DNA of 64,000 bases from Moesziomyces globuligerus (GCA_030849465.1 JARVLF010000018.1:186001-250000), one strand, 5' to 3'. Positions 38,906-49,691 are shown, numbered from the stretch's first letter. The notes: generated by a model from the sequence alone, not told the origin. A program made the numbers and translations.

Positions 38906-41812
38906 CTATACACCAAATTGGACACGGTTGTCCAGCCACCACCGGAGGCCCTCTTCCCTCGTGGCGGCGTTGAGTGCCTGGATCGCGTCGAACGCCTTCT
39001 GGCACAACGCGACTCGACTGCTGCCCGTCTGCTCATCGGCGGTCGTGCTCGAGACTGCATCCGAGCCGTGTGCGCCTTCGGCTTGCTTGTGCTGGGCAAT
39101 GTACGACTCGACCTTCTTGAGCGCCGAACGGAGCAGCACGAGGTTGACGCTCGGAATACAGCCGATCAGACACATCTGCAGATGCGTGAGCCGGTCGTAC
39201 GTATCGGCGCTGTCACCAGCAGAGGCGGGTCCAGATGCGACGACCTGAGCAGCAGAATCGGCGGTGGACGGGTGCGAGGAGACACTGCTCGCAGTAGCCG
39301 CAGCCACGTCCTGCTTCGTCGCTCCAGCCGATTCGGCGTATCCGCCGGCCTGGATCTGAGCAGGCCGCGACGAAGCATCGCGCGAGGAGGATGTGGCTCC
39401 CAGACGCTCCCTGTCGATCTCGTCTGCGAGCTTCTCGATGACCCACCAAGCCACCGAGTCGCTGCGGTCGCTGATCGCCGAAACCACGGTCGACATGGCG
39501 TATTCGAGCTGCAGCGAGGTGAGCCGCTTCGGGTAGCTTGCGATGAGCAGCTCGACATAGAACGGCGCCAGGTTGAGGATGCATCGTTTGTGGTTGGCAT
39601 AGAGCGCGAGGACGACCGAGTGGGCTGACTCGAATGTGTCGCTGAAGCGCGTATTCTCGAGGTATGGACGACAGATGGGCAGCACGAGCTCTTCCACCAC
39701 CTCGTCCGGAAGCACGCCGATCAGCTGCTCTGCCACATTCAGAAAGTACGTCGTCGAGCTTCGCTTGGCGGCGTTCATCTCCAGCCCGTCGAGCGAGGTG
39801 GAAGCATCGGTCGTCTCGGGCGAGACCGGGGCGATGAGTTCCAGCAGCTCGATGCACGCTTCGCCATCTCGGCCCAGCACATCGAGGGCTGAGTAGAACA
39901 CCTTGCGATAGACATCGAAGCCATCGGTACCAAACGTGCTCGTGATCCAGTAGAGGTGCGAGAACGTCGTCAGCATGAGCTGCACCAGCAACAGATAGGG
40001 TGCAGGTAGATTCGACGTCGATGCGCGCGGCCATCTTCGCGCGCCTCCGTGCGGGCCACTTTCCGCGCCTGCCTCGGCGTCAGAGTCCGTTGCAGGCGGG
40101 ATCGTGAGGGTGGGACTGGGGCACATATCGACGAGCGCGTCCATCATCGAGTCGAACACCATGGTGTAGCTGAACAGGAGGGTCTTGTAGACGGTCCACA
40201 GCTGTTTGGTGAGCTGTTGGCTCGGCTCGCCGATCTGTGTCTCCTCGGCACCCGCCAGGGGACTTGAGAGCCAGGCCGCCTCCAAGCGCGAAGAGAGGCG
40301 CGACATGCGCACGAGAACGGGGAAGAATTCGACTTCGCCATCTTGCGGCACAAGCGCTGCATCTGCTGTTCCGAGCAACATCGAAGAAAGCTGCTCGGGC
40401 GTGAGCGAGGTTACGGCTTTGGCCAGAGCCCTCGACATGAGTTTCGACAGCGGTCCAAGCACAGAGAAGAGCGTCGAGTCGATGATCTTGCGGAGCGATT
40501 GCGCAGTGAGGCCTTCGAGGTTCAGGTGGATTTGACCAGCATCTTTGTCGTCTCCCCTTCGAACGCTGACATCCTGCGCGAGGGCAGAGAGGAACGTCGA
40601 GCCATCGGCTCCTTCGAAGAGGGAAAGGATCGCGTCGCTCGTAGCAGTTGAGAGCTGCACCGGATCGAGGGCGTGGATCTTGCGATCGGGCACGAAGGGT
40701 GCGAGCTGCGCGGCCATGTACAGTGGCACGTCGCGAACGTCACGCAGACCGGCGCGCAGAGCCCGCTTGGAGGCTAGGGAGGTGATGCTTGCGGGGCCTG
40801 CAACCTGAGCGGTGCGTTTGCGGAATTCCTTCTCCCAATCGTCTGCGCCGTCGTCGCCTTCGTTTGCAGCATCCGTGTCCGCGGCGCCTGGCGCCTTCTC
40901 ATCAAGATAGGATGTGACAGGTCCATGAAGATGATCAAGGATTTCAGCCAGGGTGACGATCCACTCGTCCTCGATGGTGCTCAGATGGCGACGCACGCTG
41001 AGACCGAGCGTGGGGTTGGCGCGAAGCGCAGCCATCTCTTCGAGAATAGACATGTCGCGGGTGCGTCGGCGCTGATCCTTGAGGACATAGAGTGCATTGA
41101 GTAGGCCACCGACGACAGCGAAGCGAGGGATAGGTAGACCCCTTGCTGCTCGATACGATTCGGGAGCTCCATTGCTCTCTGAGTCATCCATCCCTTGAAT
41201 GATGGCACCGAGGTACTGGGACAGCGCGGCGCGGGACGCCCACCCGGTCGAGTTCTTCTTGGACCGCACGATGAGATCGACGCGTTTTGCGAGAGCTGCT
41301 GCCACGGCCTGCGAGATGCTTGTGGAGCGTGAGATCAGGAACGAGCTCAGCGAGCTTGGTTGCGGAGCGGAGTGATGGGTGGGAACGACTGCGCTGGGAT
41401 CACCCCCGACGGCAGTATTAGGGCTGGCTGTGGAGCCCGGTTCTGTAGTCCATGTGACTTTGGATGTGCTTTCGGAGTCGGGAACAGCTGCCTTTGCGGT
41501 ATTCGCGGCGGGTGCCTGAGCTGCAGGCGGCGGAGGTGTCCAAAGGCATCCGCTGGAGCTGACGACGCCGGCAAACTCGGCGACGTGGTCGAGCTCGAGC
41601 TTGCTGAGGTAGTACGTGATGCTGCCGTACAGAGTAGTTTCGGAGAGCAGACTAAGATGCTGCGTGCTGGTGGCTGGAGCAGACAGCAGCTTCTTCAGAG
41701 AGAGGAAGGTAGCGTCCTCAGTTGGATCGAGAAAGATAGGTTCGGCATTGTCGGTCGAGGCGGATCCCGGACGCCTGGAGGATCGGGGTCCTGATCGTAG
41801 AAGGCTCGTCAT
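38906..41812 (-). CDS. PEX8: Peroxin PEX8-like intraperoxisomal import factor
   Basis: 968 residues in one exon from the ATG at 41812. The N-terminal region has short helical repeats (LSLLSETTLYGSITYYLSKL); the C-terminal half matches the fungal Pex8 pattern as I recall it: TTYFLNVAEQLIGVLPDEVV, LVLPICRPYLENTRF, FESAHSVVLALYANH, LAPFYVELLIASYPKRLTS, and a terminal REEGLRWW. Pex8 organises the docking and RING subcomplexes of the peroxisomal importer from the matrix side. It is longer than yeast Pex8 (589 aa), with several Ser/Ala-rich inserts, and lacks an SKL-type C-terminus (it ends NRVQFGV). Assigned from remembered motifs, so not certain. Confidence 0.7.
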   Translation of the reverse strand: MTSLLRSGPRSSRRPGSASTDNAEPIFLDPTEDATFLSLKKLLSAPATSTQHLSLLSETTLYGSITYYLSKLELDHVAEFAGVVSSSGCLWTPPPPAAQAPAANTAKAAVPDSESTSKVTWTTEPGSTASPNTAVGGDPSAVVPTHHSAPQPSSLSSFLISRSTSISQAVAAALAKRVDLIVRSKKNSTGWASRAALSQYLGAIIQGMDDSESNGAPESYRAARGLPIPRFAVVGGLLNALYVLKDQRRRTRDMSILEEMAALRANPTLGLSVRRHLSTIEDEWIVTLAEILDHLHGPVTSYLDEKAPGAADTDAANEGDDGADDWEKEFRKRTAQVAGPASITSLASKRALRAGLRDVRDVPLYMAAQLAPFVPDRKIHALDPVQLSTATSDAILSLFEGADGSTFLSALAQDVSVRRGDDKDAGQIHLNLEGLTAQSLRKIIDSTLFSVLGPLSKLMSRALAKAVTSLTPEQLSSMLLGTADAALVPQDGEVEFFPVLVRMSRLSSRLEAAWLSSPLAGAEETQIGEPSQQLTKQLWTVYKTLLFSYTMVFDSMMDALVDMCPSPTLTIPPATDSDAEAGAESGPHGGARRWPRASTSNLPAPYLLLVQLMLTTFSHLYWITSTFGTDGFDVYRKVFYSALDVLGRDGEACIELLELIAPVSPETTDASTSLDGLEMNAAKRSSTTYFLNVAEQLIGVLPDEVVEELVLPICRPYLENTRFSDTFESAHSVVLALYANHKRCILNLAPFYVELLIASYPKRLTSLQLEYAMSTVVSAISDRSDSVAWWVIEKLADEIDRERLGATSSSRDASSRPAQIQAGGYAESAGATKQDVAAATASSVSSHPSTADSAAQVVASGPASAGDSADTYDRLTHLQMCLIGCIPSVNLVLLRSALKKVESYIAQHKQAEGAHGSDAVSSTTADEQTGSSRVALCQKAFDAIQALNAATREEGLRWWLDNRVQFGV

Positions 41813-42156
41813 ACTGCTTGAGAAGTGCTGGAGACGTGGGCAAACGGATGGAGTGCGTCGTCAACAAAGCGAGACCTGGCGGGGCGCGTGGAGCTCCGTG
41901 CGGAGACGATGGGGACCGGAGGTGCCGGTTTCGGCTTTCAACTCGCGCTAAAGCGGGGCGGTTTCAATTTGTACGAAAATAGGATGTAACAGAAATGAAA
42001 GGTCGCCGTGGCCGGGTCCCGAGATCTGCACTGAAATTTGACGGGGCTTGTGCTCCACTTCGTGCGTGCCTTGCTGATACTGAACGTACTCCTGTCACTC
42101 GACCGACGAACTGCCCCACAACCACATCGGCGCGGCTCACAATTGCAGGCGGAAAG
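41813..42156. promoter_or_regulatory. Divergent promoter region, PEX8 and downstream gene
   Basis: 344 bp between divergent starts. No distinct element recognised. A frame open from 41995 into the next gene lacks protein-like character before the ATG at 42157. Confidence 0.5.
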
Positions 42157-43477
42157 ATGCCTTCGCCCGCACCCAACAAGCCTTCTGCGGCAGCGCTGTC
42201 GCCGTTCGGTCGGAACAGCCAGAATGCAGCTCTGCTCGCCAAGGCGGGCAAGGCGGCAACCCCGCCACGACCATCCGCATCCTCGACGCCAGGCGGCAGA
42301 CCAGCACCATCGACGCCGAAAGCAGGCAAAGGTCTGGGAGTAGCCGGAAGCAGTGGAGGCGGCGGCGGAGGGAACAGGAACATCTCGCTCTCCTCGTCTT
42401 CGCGGGCATCTCCGCAGCCCGCGAATCGGTTCGGCTCGCCTTCGACGCCTGGAGGCAGTGGGATGAGCTCCTTGCTGGGCGTTGCGAGCCCCTCGATGTA
42501 CGACTCGACAGGACTCGTCAGCAGAGACTTTGAGACGACGTACCACCGCCAGTGTCGCACGCTGCTCGCCGCGTTTGTGGCGGCAGCGAGGATGTGGGAG
42601 GAGATCGCGACGTTCGACGGACTCAAGTGGGCCAAGGAGGCTGTGGATGGCTGGGACGACTTTCACGCTGCCATACGGCTCGGTCAAGATACAGGTTCGA
42701 CCACTAAGAAAGCCAAGGGACCAGGTTCAGCGGGCTCGAGACAGCAGGACACGAGGAGGGCGATGGCTCTGGACCCCAAACAAGCCCATGATCCGGTCCT
42801 GGGCCCTGGCGGAACCAAGGAGACGCGCATGGCAGATGCAACGGCTCGCATCGAGGCCGCCTACGACGGCCTCGCTGTGGTTCTTGATCGACTGGTGAGC
42901 TCATCCGCCGTTGTCGATCGGTCTCGTTGGCGGGCTTGCGGCTGACGATCTTGTGAATTTGTTGCGTTTGAATGACAGAACAAAGCGTTGGGCAAGCTGA
43001 CAACGGCCAGCGACTCGCTTCGCAGTCTGCTTGAGGAGGCTGCGCAGCGCAAGAGCCTCGAGTTTGCCTTCCAAGAACCGTTGTGGGCGTCTTGGCCACT
43101 AGATCGCTTCGGTAAGTCGAACCCACATCGAGATATGCTCAACAGGCGGCCAGCGATACTCTGACTCGACTGCTGACTTGACTCTTATGTCTACTCTCCA
43201 CTGCCGTGCAGTCGAGCGCGCGGCTGATTTGACGTCGCAGTATCGTATCTCGACCCAGCATCTGGATCTGCTCGCACCCGTGCTGATCCACTCGGGCGAA
43301 CGACGTGCGTCGGCCAAGTCCGCAAGCAATTCGGAAGCGCAAGACGCCACGAGCCGAGCTCGTCGACAGGCGTACGAGGCGTGGATAGCCCTTCCACACC
43401 TCGAGACCCGTGGCTCGCAGAGCCTGGTGGGACTCGAGGAGCTATGCGAGGTCGAGGTCGGTCGATGGAAGGAATAG
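42157..43477 (+). CDS. Unrecognised three-exon gene, 378 aa
   Basis: Exons 42157-42894, 42979-43111 and 43212-43477; introns of 84 and 100 nt start GTGAGC and GTAAGT and end CAG. The N-terminal 130 residues are Pro/Ala/Ser/Gly-rich with a six-Gly run. The rest is helical: FETTYHRQCRTLLAAFVAAA, WEEIATFDGLKWAKEAVDGW, then across the splice YDGLAVVLDRL joined to NKALGKLTTASDSL, FQEPLWASWPLDRFVERAAD, and a final IALPHLETRGSQSLVGLEEL. The periodic helices suggest a coiled-coil complex subunit. I do not recognise the family and give no function. The start at 42157 is chosen because the upstream sequence reads like a leader. Confidence 0.75.
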
Positions 43478-43626
43478 AGCGGAGCACCTTGCTTGCTTGT
43501 CAGACAGGTGTCTCAAGATAAATCACATACATGCTCAAGGTGGTGGAGGTGCAAGATGAATGTCCATTGAAGCGCTGAGCTGGTATGAAGGCAGAAGGGT
43601 AAGTGTAGCAGCAAGAGTGGGGCCGA

Positions 43627-44166
43627 CTAGGCGTAGTACAGCGCCATCTGTTCGCCCGCCTTGTGGTAGCCGCACTTTTCGTAGAAGGGGACGTTCTTTT
43701 CGCTGCAGTCGAGGATGACCTTGTAGCAGCCCTGCACCTTTGCGATGTGTGTCAAGACCTCGATGATGCGCTTGCCGAGGCCCTTTCCTTGGCCATCGTT
43801 GTGGACGACGATATCTTCAATGTGACCGACGAGGCCTGCATTTCGAAGGAACTTGGCTTCGATGAAGAGCGTGCCGCAAGCAACGATCTGGTCGGTGGAG
43901 GTGTTGACAAAGACGATGGGGTAGTACGTGTTGGGAGCGGCGAGCTGGAGCGCAAACTGCTTCGACCAAGCGGCGGCACCGATGTCGGGAGCCTGGGTGA
44001 GGTCAGCGAGGACGCGGAGATGGCCGCGGTGGTAGTCGTCGCTGGCCAGCGGACGCACGATAATGTCGGCGGGAAGGAGGTCCTTGCTGGCCTGCGGTAT
44101 TAAGGAAGCATCGAACGAGAGCTGCAGTCCGGACTCGGGTGTAAGGTTGGATGTTGTCGTCGGCAT
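43627..44166 (-). CDS. GNA1: Glucosamine 6-phosphate N-acetyltransferase
   Basis: 179 residues from the ATG at 44166 (MPTTTSNLTPESG). GNAT fold: N-terminal IIVRPLASDDYHRGHL and VLADLTQ, then YYPIVFVNTSTDQIVACGTL, GHIEDIVVHNDGQGKGLG (the acetyl-CoA pyrophosphate loop Q-x-x-G-x-G), LTHIAKVQGCYKVILDCSEK, and the C-terminal FYEKCGYHKAGEQMALYY. These are hallmark Gna1 blocks. The enzyme acetylates glucosamine 6-phosphate on the route to UDP-GlcNAc for chitin, N-glycans and GPI anchors. No intron. Its upstream frame is open to 44418 but has no protein features. Confidence 0.95.
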   Translation of the reverse strand: MPTTTSNLTPESGLQLSFDASLIPQASKDLLPADIIVRPLASDDYHRGHLRVLADLTQAPDIGAAAWSKQFALQLAAPNTYYPIVFVNTSTDQIVACGTLFIEAKFLRNAGLVGHIEDIVVHNDGQGKGLGKRIIEVLTHIAKVQGCYKVILDCSEKNVPFYEKCGYHKAGEQMALYYA

Positions 44167-44711
44167 GGTGAATATGCAGCCAAACGGGTGTAGCCGGAGA
44201 GGTCGTCGAGCGTGAGGGGAAGGGCTGATCGTGGCCGGGAGGAAAGGTGTGACAGATCGCGATGCCAAAGTTGGCCAGTCACAGAGTGTTGGTTGGTGGT
44301 CGTTGGATTTCACAGGGGCTCGCCTCCACCCGCGCTGCTGATCTGGCGCTGATCCAAAGTGTTCGCTTGTGCAGCGGATGGCGTCTTGAGGTCGCACATG
44401 CATGAAGCGAACAAACACCGCTTCGCGTTCCTCAGCGTCCGCCGTCTGGCGCGCGCGCTAAGTTGGCCATCTCGCCTCAGGAATTTTGGTCAGGGTGCCA
44501 GCAACGAGCGCCTGAAGGACCCTGAAATGCAACCGACCTGGCGTGTCACTCAAAATAACTGGTCTAACATGCTTGTTTTATTCCCGCACGAGCCCAACAG
44601 CACGTCTGGAAGATCGCGTTCGGCTCATCAGCCTGGCTGAACCCGATGACCTCTCCTCACACCATCTCAACGACCAACTTGACCGCACGCGGGGCGAACA
44701 TTTGAGGAACG
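44167..44711. promoter_or_regulatory. Divergent promoter region, GNA1 and AIM18-like gene
   Basis: 545 bp between the two start codons; no ORF or element recognised. Confidence 0.5.
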
Positions 44712-45806
44712 ATGAACCCACGCGCTCTCTCTCGAGCCGCGCGAGCAGTGCCGCTGACCGTGCCTCGGCCCATGGCAGCGAGGAACGTGGCCACCTTCAC
44801 TCCCTCCTATCCCTTAGCACCGTCAACGGTAGCTGCTGCGGGGCGACCCGCCTTCTTCCACACGTCTTTCCACCCGACATTCTCCGGATCCACTTCCGCC
44901 GCATCCTCTGCGGCTGCTCCACGCAGCACGCGCGATGCTTCCATCGCGGTAGCGCTGCTCGCCGGCTTCATCGCTTCCACATATTCTCTTTCCACCGCTG
45001 GGCCGCTGAAGCTAGATGCCGCGCCCGCATCCCGATCGGATCTTCCGCTCAGTGCGATCTCGACGGACACTTCCAAGCAAATCATCGTCGATCCCGACAC
45101 CAACCTCGAGTTTCCGTTGTATCTTCCGACACCGGCGTCGTTCAAGTCGGCCGCACAACCGGAGCCCAAGTTCCGCCTCGCCGGGCTGGGTGTTCGCACC
45201 GTCTCGTTCCTTCGCGTCCGCGTCTACGTCGCTGCGCTCTATATCGACGAGGCCAAGCTACAGGAGCGTCAGGCTCTGGCGGCTTCGCCGGCGGAACCGG
45301 GAAAGACGCTCGAGCAGAACGTCAAGGAGATGCTCGACGATGGTACGGCGGCCGTGATCCGCATCGTCCCCGTCCGCAACACCGACTTCAACCATCTGCG
45401 CGATGGCTTCATCCGTGCGCTCCAGAACCGTCTCAAGAAGGCTATCAAGGACGCCAGAGTTCAGACCGATTCGCCCCTCGAGGCGCAGTTCCAAACCGCG
45501 ATTCAGCAGATCAAGGACTCGTTCCCGAGAGGCTCCGTACCCAAGGGATCGCCTCTGGACCTCGTCATCCGCCCAACAAGTGCCTCGAAGCCAGCCCCGG
45601 CAAGTCTCAACTTCGAATACGACGGTCAGATCTTCGGTCAGGTGACACCAGCCACCGGTGACGCTGCGGGCTCCGCAGGAAAGGCTGTGGATCCCGCCTT
45701 CACCGTGGCCAGGGAACTGACTCTCGCCTACTTTGCCGACGTCGGTGAAATCAGCACGCCTTTCAAGAACTCTGTTCAGCAGAGTCTCCTTTCGCAGTCA
45801 GCTTAG
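44712..45806 (+). CDS. AIM18: Mitochondrial chalcone-isomerase-fold protein (AIM18/AIM46 type)
   Basis: 364 residues in one exon. The N-terminus is a basic, Ser/Ala-rich mitochondrial presequence (MNPRALSRAARAVPLTVPRP), and a hydrophobic span, DASIAVALLAGFIASTYSL, at about 75-93 may anchor it in the inner membrane. The chalcone isomerase-like domain follows: LEFPLYLPTPASF, FRLAGLGVRTVSFLRVRVY, VAALYIDEAKL, and RDGFIRALQNRLKKA, ending with LTLAYFADVGEISTPFKNSV. Yeast Aim18 and Aim46 share this fold, lack isomerase activity and bind heme. The choice between the two paralogues cannot be made here. Confidence 0.85.
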   Translation: MNPRALSRAARAVPLTVPRPMAARNVATFTPSYPLAPSTVAAAGRPAFFHTSFHPTFSGSTSAASSAAAPRSTRDASIAVALLAGFIASTYSLSTAGPLKLDAAPASRSDLPLSAISTDTSKQIIVDPDTNLEFPLYLPTPASFKSAAQPEPKFRLAGLGVRTVSFLRVRVYVAALYIDEAKLQERQALAASPAEPGKTLEQNVKEMLDDGTAAVIRIVPVRNTDFNHLRDGFIRALQNRLKKAIKDARVQTDSPLEAQFQTAIQQIKDSFPRGSVPKGSPLDLVIRPTSASKPAPASLNFEYDGQIFGQVTPATGDAAGSAGKAVDPAFTVARELTLAYFADVGEISTPFKNSVQQSLLSQSA

Positions 45807-45938
45807 CGCATTAATGACCAATCCTTCTCACCTGCCTCTCTGTCGTTCTCGTCTGTACAGCCTGGCATGTGACTGAATTGACGGGGACAGGGCCGCTTAC
45901 AGGATGACATTTGAGTGGCAAGCACGCGTGTCGTGCGA

Positions 45939-47945
45939 TCAGAGGAAGTCGATGCCGATTCCGAGCTGGAGGCCCTTGTTGGTGCCATCTGCCCTGCGCG
46001 CGGTGAGTGGGACGCCCGCGTTGAGCTCGACGCGCAGCTGGCCCTGCGTATAGACGATTCCGACACCGGCCGAGGAGGAGGGCTGGGCGAGCTGTTTCCA
46101 GGCCTCTGCGCTGTTTTTGATCGGAGCGTTGGGCAGCTGCGCGAGCTGGCCTGCGTTTGCAAAGGCATGGAGCATGAGGGGCCAGTGCGGACGCTTGGGG
46201 ATGGGCGAGAAGAGCGAGAGGCCGAGGGACCAGAATGCATCGCCGCCGAGCGAGTCGCTGTGATGCTTGGGTCCGAGCGAGGCATGGCGGAACATGCGCA
46301 CCGACGTGGGTCCGCCGAGCTGGAAGCGATCCGATAGATGCGCTGCCGATGTACCGAGAGCATGCACCACGCCCGTACGCAGCGTCAGCGTCGAATACAC
46401 AGGATGCATCCCCCACGCAACCGCCGAAGCCACCTCCACCTCATCTTCCATCGTCGCATCGGTACTGGCCAATGTCGGCACCTGCGCCGCAGATGCAGCC
46501 CGGGTGGAGGGAAAGAGCCACGAGAGCGGAGAGAAGTGTCGACCGGTCGAAGCTTCGAATTCGGCCTTGACGTGGTTCGCATCGCCTCCCAGGCCTGCAT
46601 ACTCGACCAGGGTGCGCAGCCTGCTGCCACGCGACGGCAGCACGACGCTGTCACGACTATCGCGCAGCCACGTCCAGCTCAGCGCCGACTTGACGCTCGG
46701 TGCCGCGGCCATCTTCCTCACTGCGATGCTGGCGTGCGGACGGATCCTGGCAAGTTCGCGCAGCGAGGCCTCGTAGGCGAACTCGTGCTGGCTCGACGTG
46801 GCTGCCGGAGCCTCGTCCTCGAGCGGATCGATGACGCCTCTCGGCTCGGTGGTGGAGCTGGTGTTGAGACTGGCGCGTACACCGCGGATGGCTTCCGAGA
46901 CCGAGGCGAAGGCCGAGAGGTCGCGGTCGTGCGAAAACGCTGCGAGGCGATACGAGAAGTCCGGATTGCCCGGCAGCGGGGCGCCGAACTCGACGTTGAA
47001 GGCCTGGCGCGTCCGGGTGCCGAACGTCGCCGAGCCCTGCAGCGTCTCTGCGCCGCCAAAGACGTTGCGGATGCGGCCCTGGACCGAGGCGGAGCCCTCG
47101 CCGTTGCCGACGTCGGTGGACGACTTGAGGAAGACACGGCCCTTGGGACGACCGCAGGCGAGGATCACGTCGACGTCCTCCTCGCTCGCGCCGGGAAACA
47201 CCGACGGCGCCAGCGAAGCCTCGATGTTGCGAAACACGTCGAGTTTGTCCAGATCGCCCGCGAGCGACGAGGTGAGCGTGAGGATCGAGGCGAGCGTTGT
47301 CGGCTGGCCCGGCAGCACATGTGAGGTGCGCGAGCCGTAGTAGAGCGTGCTGAGCACCGAGGCGTCCGCATTCTGCGTCGACAGCGCCGGATCCAGATAC
47401 GGTCGACATAGCGAGGCGAGGAAGCCTGGACGAAGCACTTTCCCGGCGCCGGAGATGCGGATCGCGTTGAGTCGCAGGATCGGAGCGGGCGTGAACGGCG
47501 AGACGGACCCTGGAGGAGCTTGAAGGATTTCGGTCGCAGTGAGCAGATTGTGCGGCCTCATGGGAGGCTCCTCTGGCTCGATCACCTCGGTGGCGGCAAT
47601 TTCTGGCGCATCGCTTGGGTCCGCGTCATCAGGCTGTGGGAGCGAGCCGTCTTGGAGAGGCTGCGAGTGGAATGCATCGGGTCGGGCCGCGTCGGGATCC
47701 GCCATTGCCTTGCCGAACGGCGTCTCGGCGGCAGCAGTCGCAGCGCTAGGATCGGGACCGTTTGGGCTGCTTCTGGAGTCATCGGCGCCGCGAGTGCTCG
47801 AGGAGGCCGAAGTCTTGGTTCGCGATGAGGATGGCGTGGGCGGAGAAATGTCGTCGGCGCCTTCCGAGGCCGCTGCTGCTGCGGCCCTTGCTTCGGCAGC
47901 ATCGTGCGCCTGGCGCCTCTGCTCCTTGAGGCTGCTGAACTCCAT
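45939..47945 (-). CDS. SAM50: SAM50/Omp85-family mitochondrial outer-membrane assembly protein
   Basis: 668 residues from the ATG at 47945. The first 150 residues are acidic and low-complexity. The region around LNAIRISGAGKVLRPGFLAS and DLDKLDVFRNIEASLAPS is the single POTRA-like segment. The C-terminal half is the 16-strand barrel, with FLKSSTDVGNGEGSASVQGR, NVFGGAETLQGSATFGTR and the near-terminal FQLGGPTSVRMFRHASLGPK, which contains the family's conserved RGF-like turn (here VRMF). SAM50 is the core of the sorting and assembly machinery that inserts beta-barrel proteins. It is longer than the usual 480 aa owing to the N-terminal extension. Convergent with AIM18 (132 bp). Confidence 0.88.
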   Translation of the reverse strand: MEFSSLKEQRRQAHDAAEARAAAAAASEGADDISPPTPSSSRTKTSASSSTRGADDSRSSPNGPDPSAATAAAETPFGKAMADPDAARPDAFHSQPLQDGSLPQPDDADPSDAPEIAATEVIEPEEPPMRPHNLLTATEILQAPPGSVSPFTPAPILRLNAIRISGAGKVLRPGFLASLCRPYLDPALSTQNADASVLSTLYYGSRTSHVLPGQPTTLASILTLTSSLAGDLDKLDVFRNIEASLAPSVFPGASEEDVDVILACGRPKGRVFLKSSTDVGNGEGSASVQGRIRNVFGGAETLQGSATFGTRTRQAFNVEFGAPLPGNPDFSYRLAAFSHDRDLSAFASVSEAIRGVRASLNTSSTTEPRGVIDPLEDEAPAATSSQHEFAYEASLRELARIRPHASIAVRKMAAAPSVKSALSWTWLRDSRDSVVLPSRGSRLRTLVEYAGLGGDANHVKAEFEASTGRHFSPLSWLFPSTRAASAAQVPTLASTDATMEDEVEVASAVAWGMHPVYSTLTLRTGVVHALGTSAAHLSDRFQLGGPTSVRMFRHASLGPKHHSDSLGGDAFWSLGLSLFSPIPKRPHWPLMLHAFANAGQLAQLPNAPIKNSAEAWKQLAQPSSSAGVGIVYTQGQLRVELNAGVPLTARRADGTNKGLQLGIGIDFL

Positions 47946-48532
47946 GCTGCAGCGCTGTGACGATAGCGATGCTGTGGCGAGATCAAGAAGAGCAGTGTCG
48001 CGGAATCCGAGACAGCTGGTTAGGAGGCTGAGCCGAGGTCGGACGTCTTCCGAAAGGCAAAGACGGCGCTTGGCTCTCGATTTCCACAGGTCCGAGCGGT
48101 CAAAGAAAGGTGGAGCGGGCGGCGGAACGACGTATCACGTGGAAATCGTGGCCACGCCTGCGCAGTCAATTGCTCCTACTGCTGCCTGTTTTTTTCCTCT
48201 TGCAGGCCCGACCTGGAACGTTGAGGGCGCGGATGTCGGAAGAAGAAAAAAACCTCGAATGTTGGCTTGGCTGCGGCCAAGTGGAGTGTCATGGTGGCCG
48301 AGTGCCCTGTACTTGGTGCGCACTTGGCTTCGCGCTCATCGTCTAAGCGATTCACCAGCACCCACGCCCACGATCCAGCCTCTCGGGTTGCTCCTACCGC
48401 TGCGTAGACCTCTCTCGCAGATTCAAACGGTGTGCGCATATCGCAGCCGCGATGTCGGCATAGACGTACACCGAGCTTTCCTTCCGCGCATTCGCTAGCC
48501 CTTTGCACCGAGGGCGCGGTGCTTCTCACGCC
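47946..48532. promoter_or_regulatory. Divergent promoter region, SAM50 and RPC25
   Basis: 587 bp between divergent starts. The only long frames are read-through extensions of neighbours. No named element seen. Confidence 0.5.
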
Positions 48533-49264
48533 ATGTTCGTGCTCACGGACATCGAGGACACGATCAGCGTGCATCCGTCCGCATTCGGTCAACCGTCTCT
48601 CGAGAGCATCTCGGACCAGATCAACATTAAGTATGCCAACAAGATCCTCCCGGACGTGGGGCTGTGCGTCTCGCTCTTCGACATGCTCAGCTGTTCCGAG
48701 GGCAAGGTTCGATTCGGCGACGGCTGTCTGTACTACCACGTCACGTTTCGACTCATCGTTTTCCGTCCTTTCACGCAGGAGGTGATGACGGGCAAGATCA
48801 AGTCGTCGGACGAAGCGGGCATCCGCATCACCATGGGCTTCTTCGACGACATCTACGTCCCCTCGCATCTGATCCCCAAGCCGTGTGCTTTCGACCACCA
48901 GGAGCGCGCATGGTTCTGGCTCTACGAAGCACGCACGGACGAGATCGCAGCAGACCCTCTCCTGAGCCATCCGGACGAACGAATGTACCTCGATACCGCA
49001 GAGCAGGTCCGCTTCACCGTAGAGTCCGATGAGTTCTGGGACGCAGAACCAGGCCCGATCACAAACGCAAACCCGGACTCGGCGCAGACATCAGCAAGCC
49101 TCCACCACAACCAACATACGGCCAAGGAGACCAAGCCGCACTACAGCATCACCGCTAGCATCGCAGGCAGCGGCCTCGGCTTGGTCTCGTGGTGGACCGG
49201 CGCAGAAGCCGCCGCCCCCGCCGAAGGCGAAGAGATGGAACTCGCTCAAGAGCCTCAGCAGTGA
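48533..49264 (+). CDS. RPC25: RNA polymerase III subunit RPC25/RPC8
   Basis: 243 residues from the ATG at 48533 (MFVLTDIEDTISVHPSAFGQ). N-terminal Rpb7-like tip domain (residues 1-80) with INIKYANKILPDVGLCVSLF, followed by the S1/OB domain (about 83-200) with FRPFTQEVMTGKIKSSDEAG, ITMGFFDDIYVPSHLI and ERAWFWLY. The C-terminus is acidic and longer than in yeast (212 aa). RPC25 with RPC17 forms the Pol III stalk needed for initiation at tRNA and 5S genes. No intron. Confidence 0.93.
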   Translation: MFVLTDIEDTISVHPSAFGQPSLESISDQINIKYANKILPDVGLCVSLFDMLSCSEGKVRFGDGCLYYHVTFRLIVFRPFTQEVMTGKIKSSDEAGIRITMGFFDDIYVPSHLIPKPCAFDHQERAWFWLYEARTDEIAADPLLSHPDERMYLDTAEQVRFTVESDEFWDAEPGPITNANPDSAQTSASLHHNQHTAKETKPHYSITASIAGSGLGLVSWWTGAEAAAPAEGEEMELAQEPQQ

Positions 49265-49691
49265 TCGCCGCACCTCACGCATGGATTCTTGGAAGAGCCG
49301 TCATCGGCCGTCTTTCCGTTGTAAATAAGAACCCTTGGCTCGCGGGCCATTACGATTCCATGAGAGAAAACAAGAGGGATCGAATGAAAAAGAAACAAAC
49401 GCCGTTACAGTGAATGAAAAGCGAGTCAGACGCAACCGAGAGGGCGATTCCTTGTGCACGAGGCACGTCCGCGGAGAGAGAGAGCCGCCGCCGCACGAGA
49501 GGCGAGAGAGGGATATGCGGGGCGCAGAGCATGTGCAGCCGAAACAGGTATATGCAGGAAACAAGAAAGAAGCGCGCGAGGGCGTGCGTTGAAGAAAGAA
49601 AGAAGAGACGCAACAGGGAGAAGAATTGTTCGTTGGTCACCATCGCCATACGAGATAGCGTTGGCCCTTTGACAAGAGACGTGCACCGGCT
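49265..49691. other. Convergent 3' intergenic region, RPC25 and RhoGAP
   Basis: 427 bp between stops, purine-rich on the plus strand between about 49360 and 49620. Short frames here are compositional. No gene seen. Confidence 0.55.
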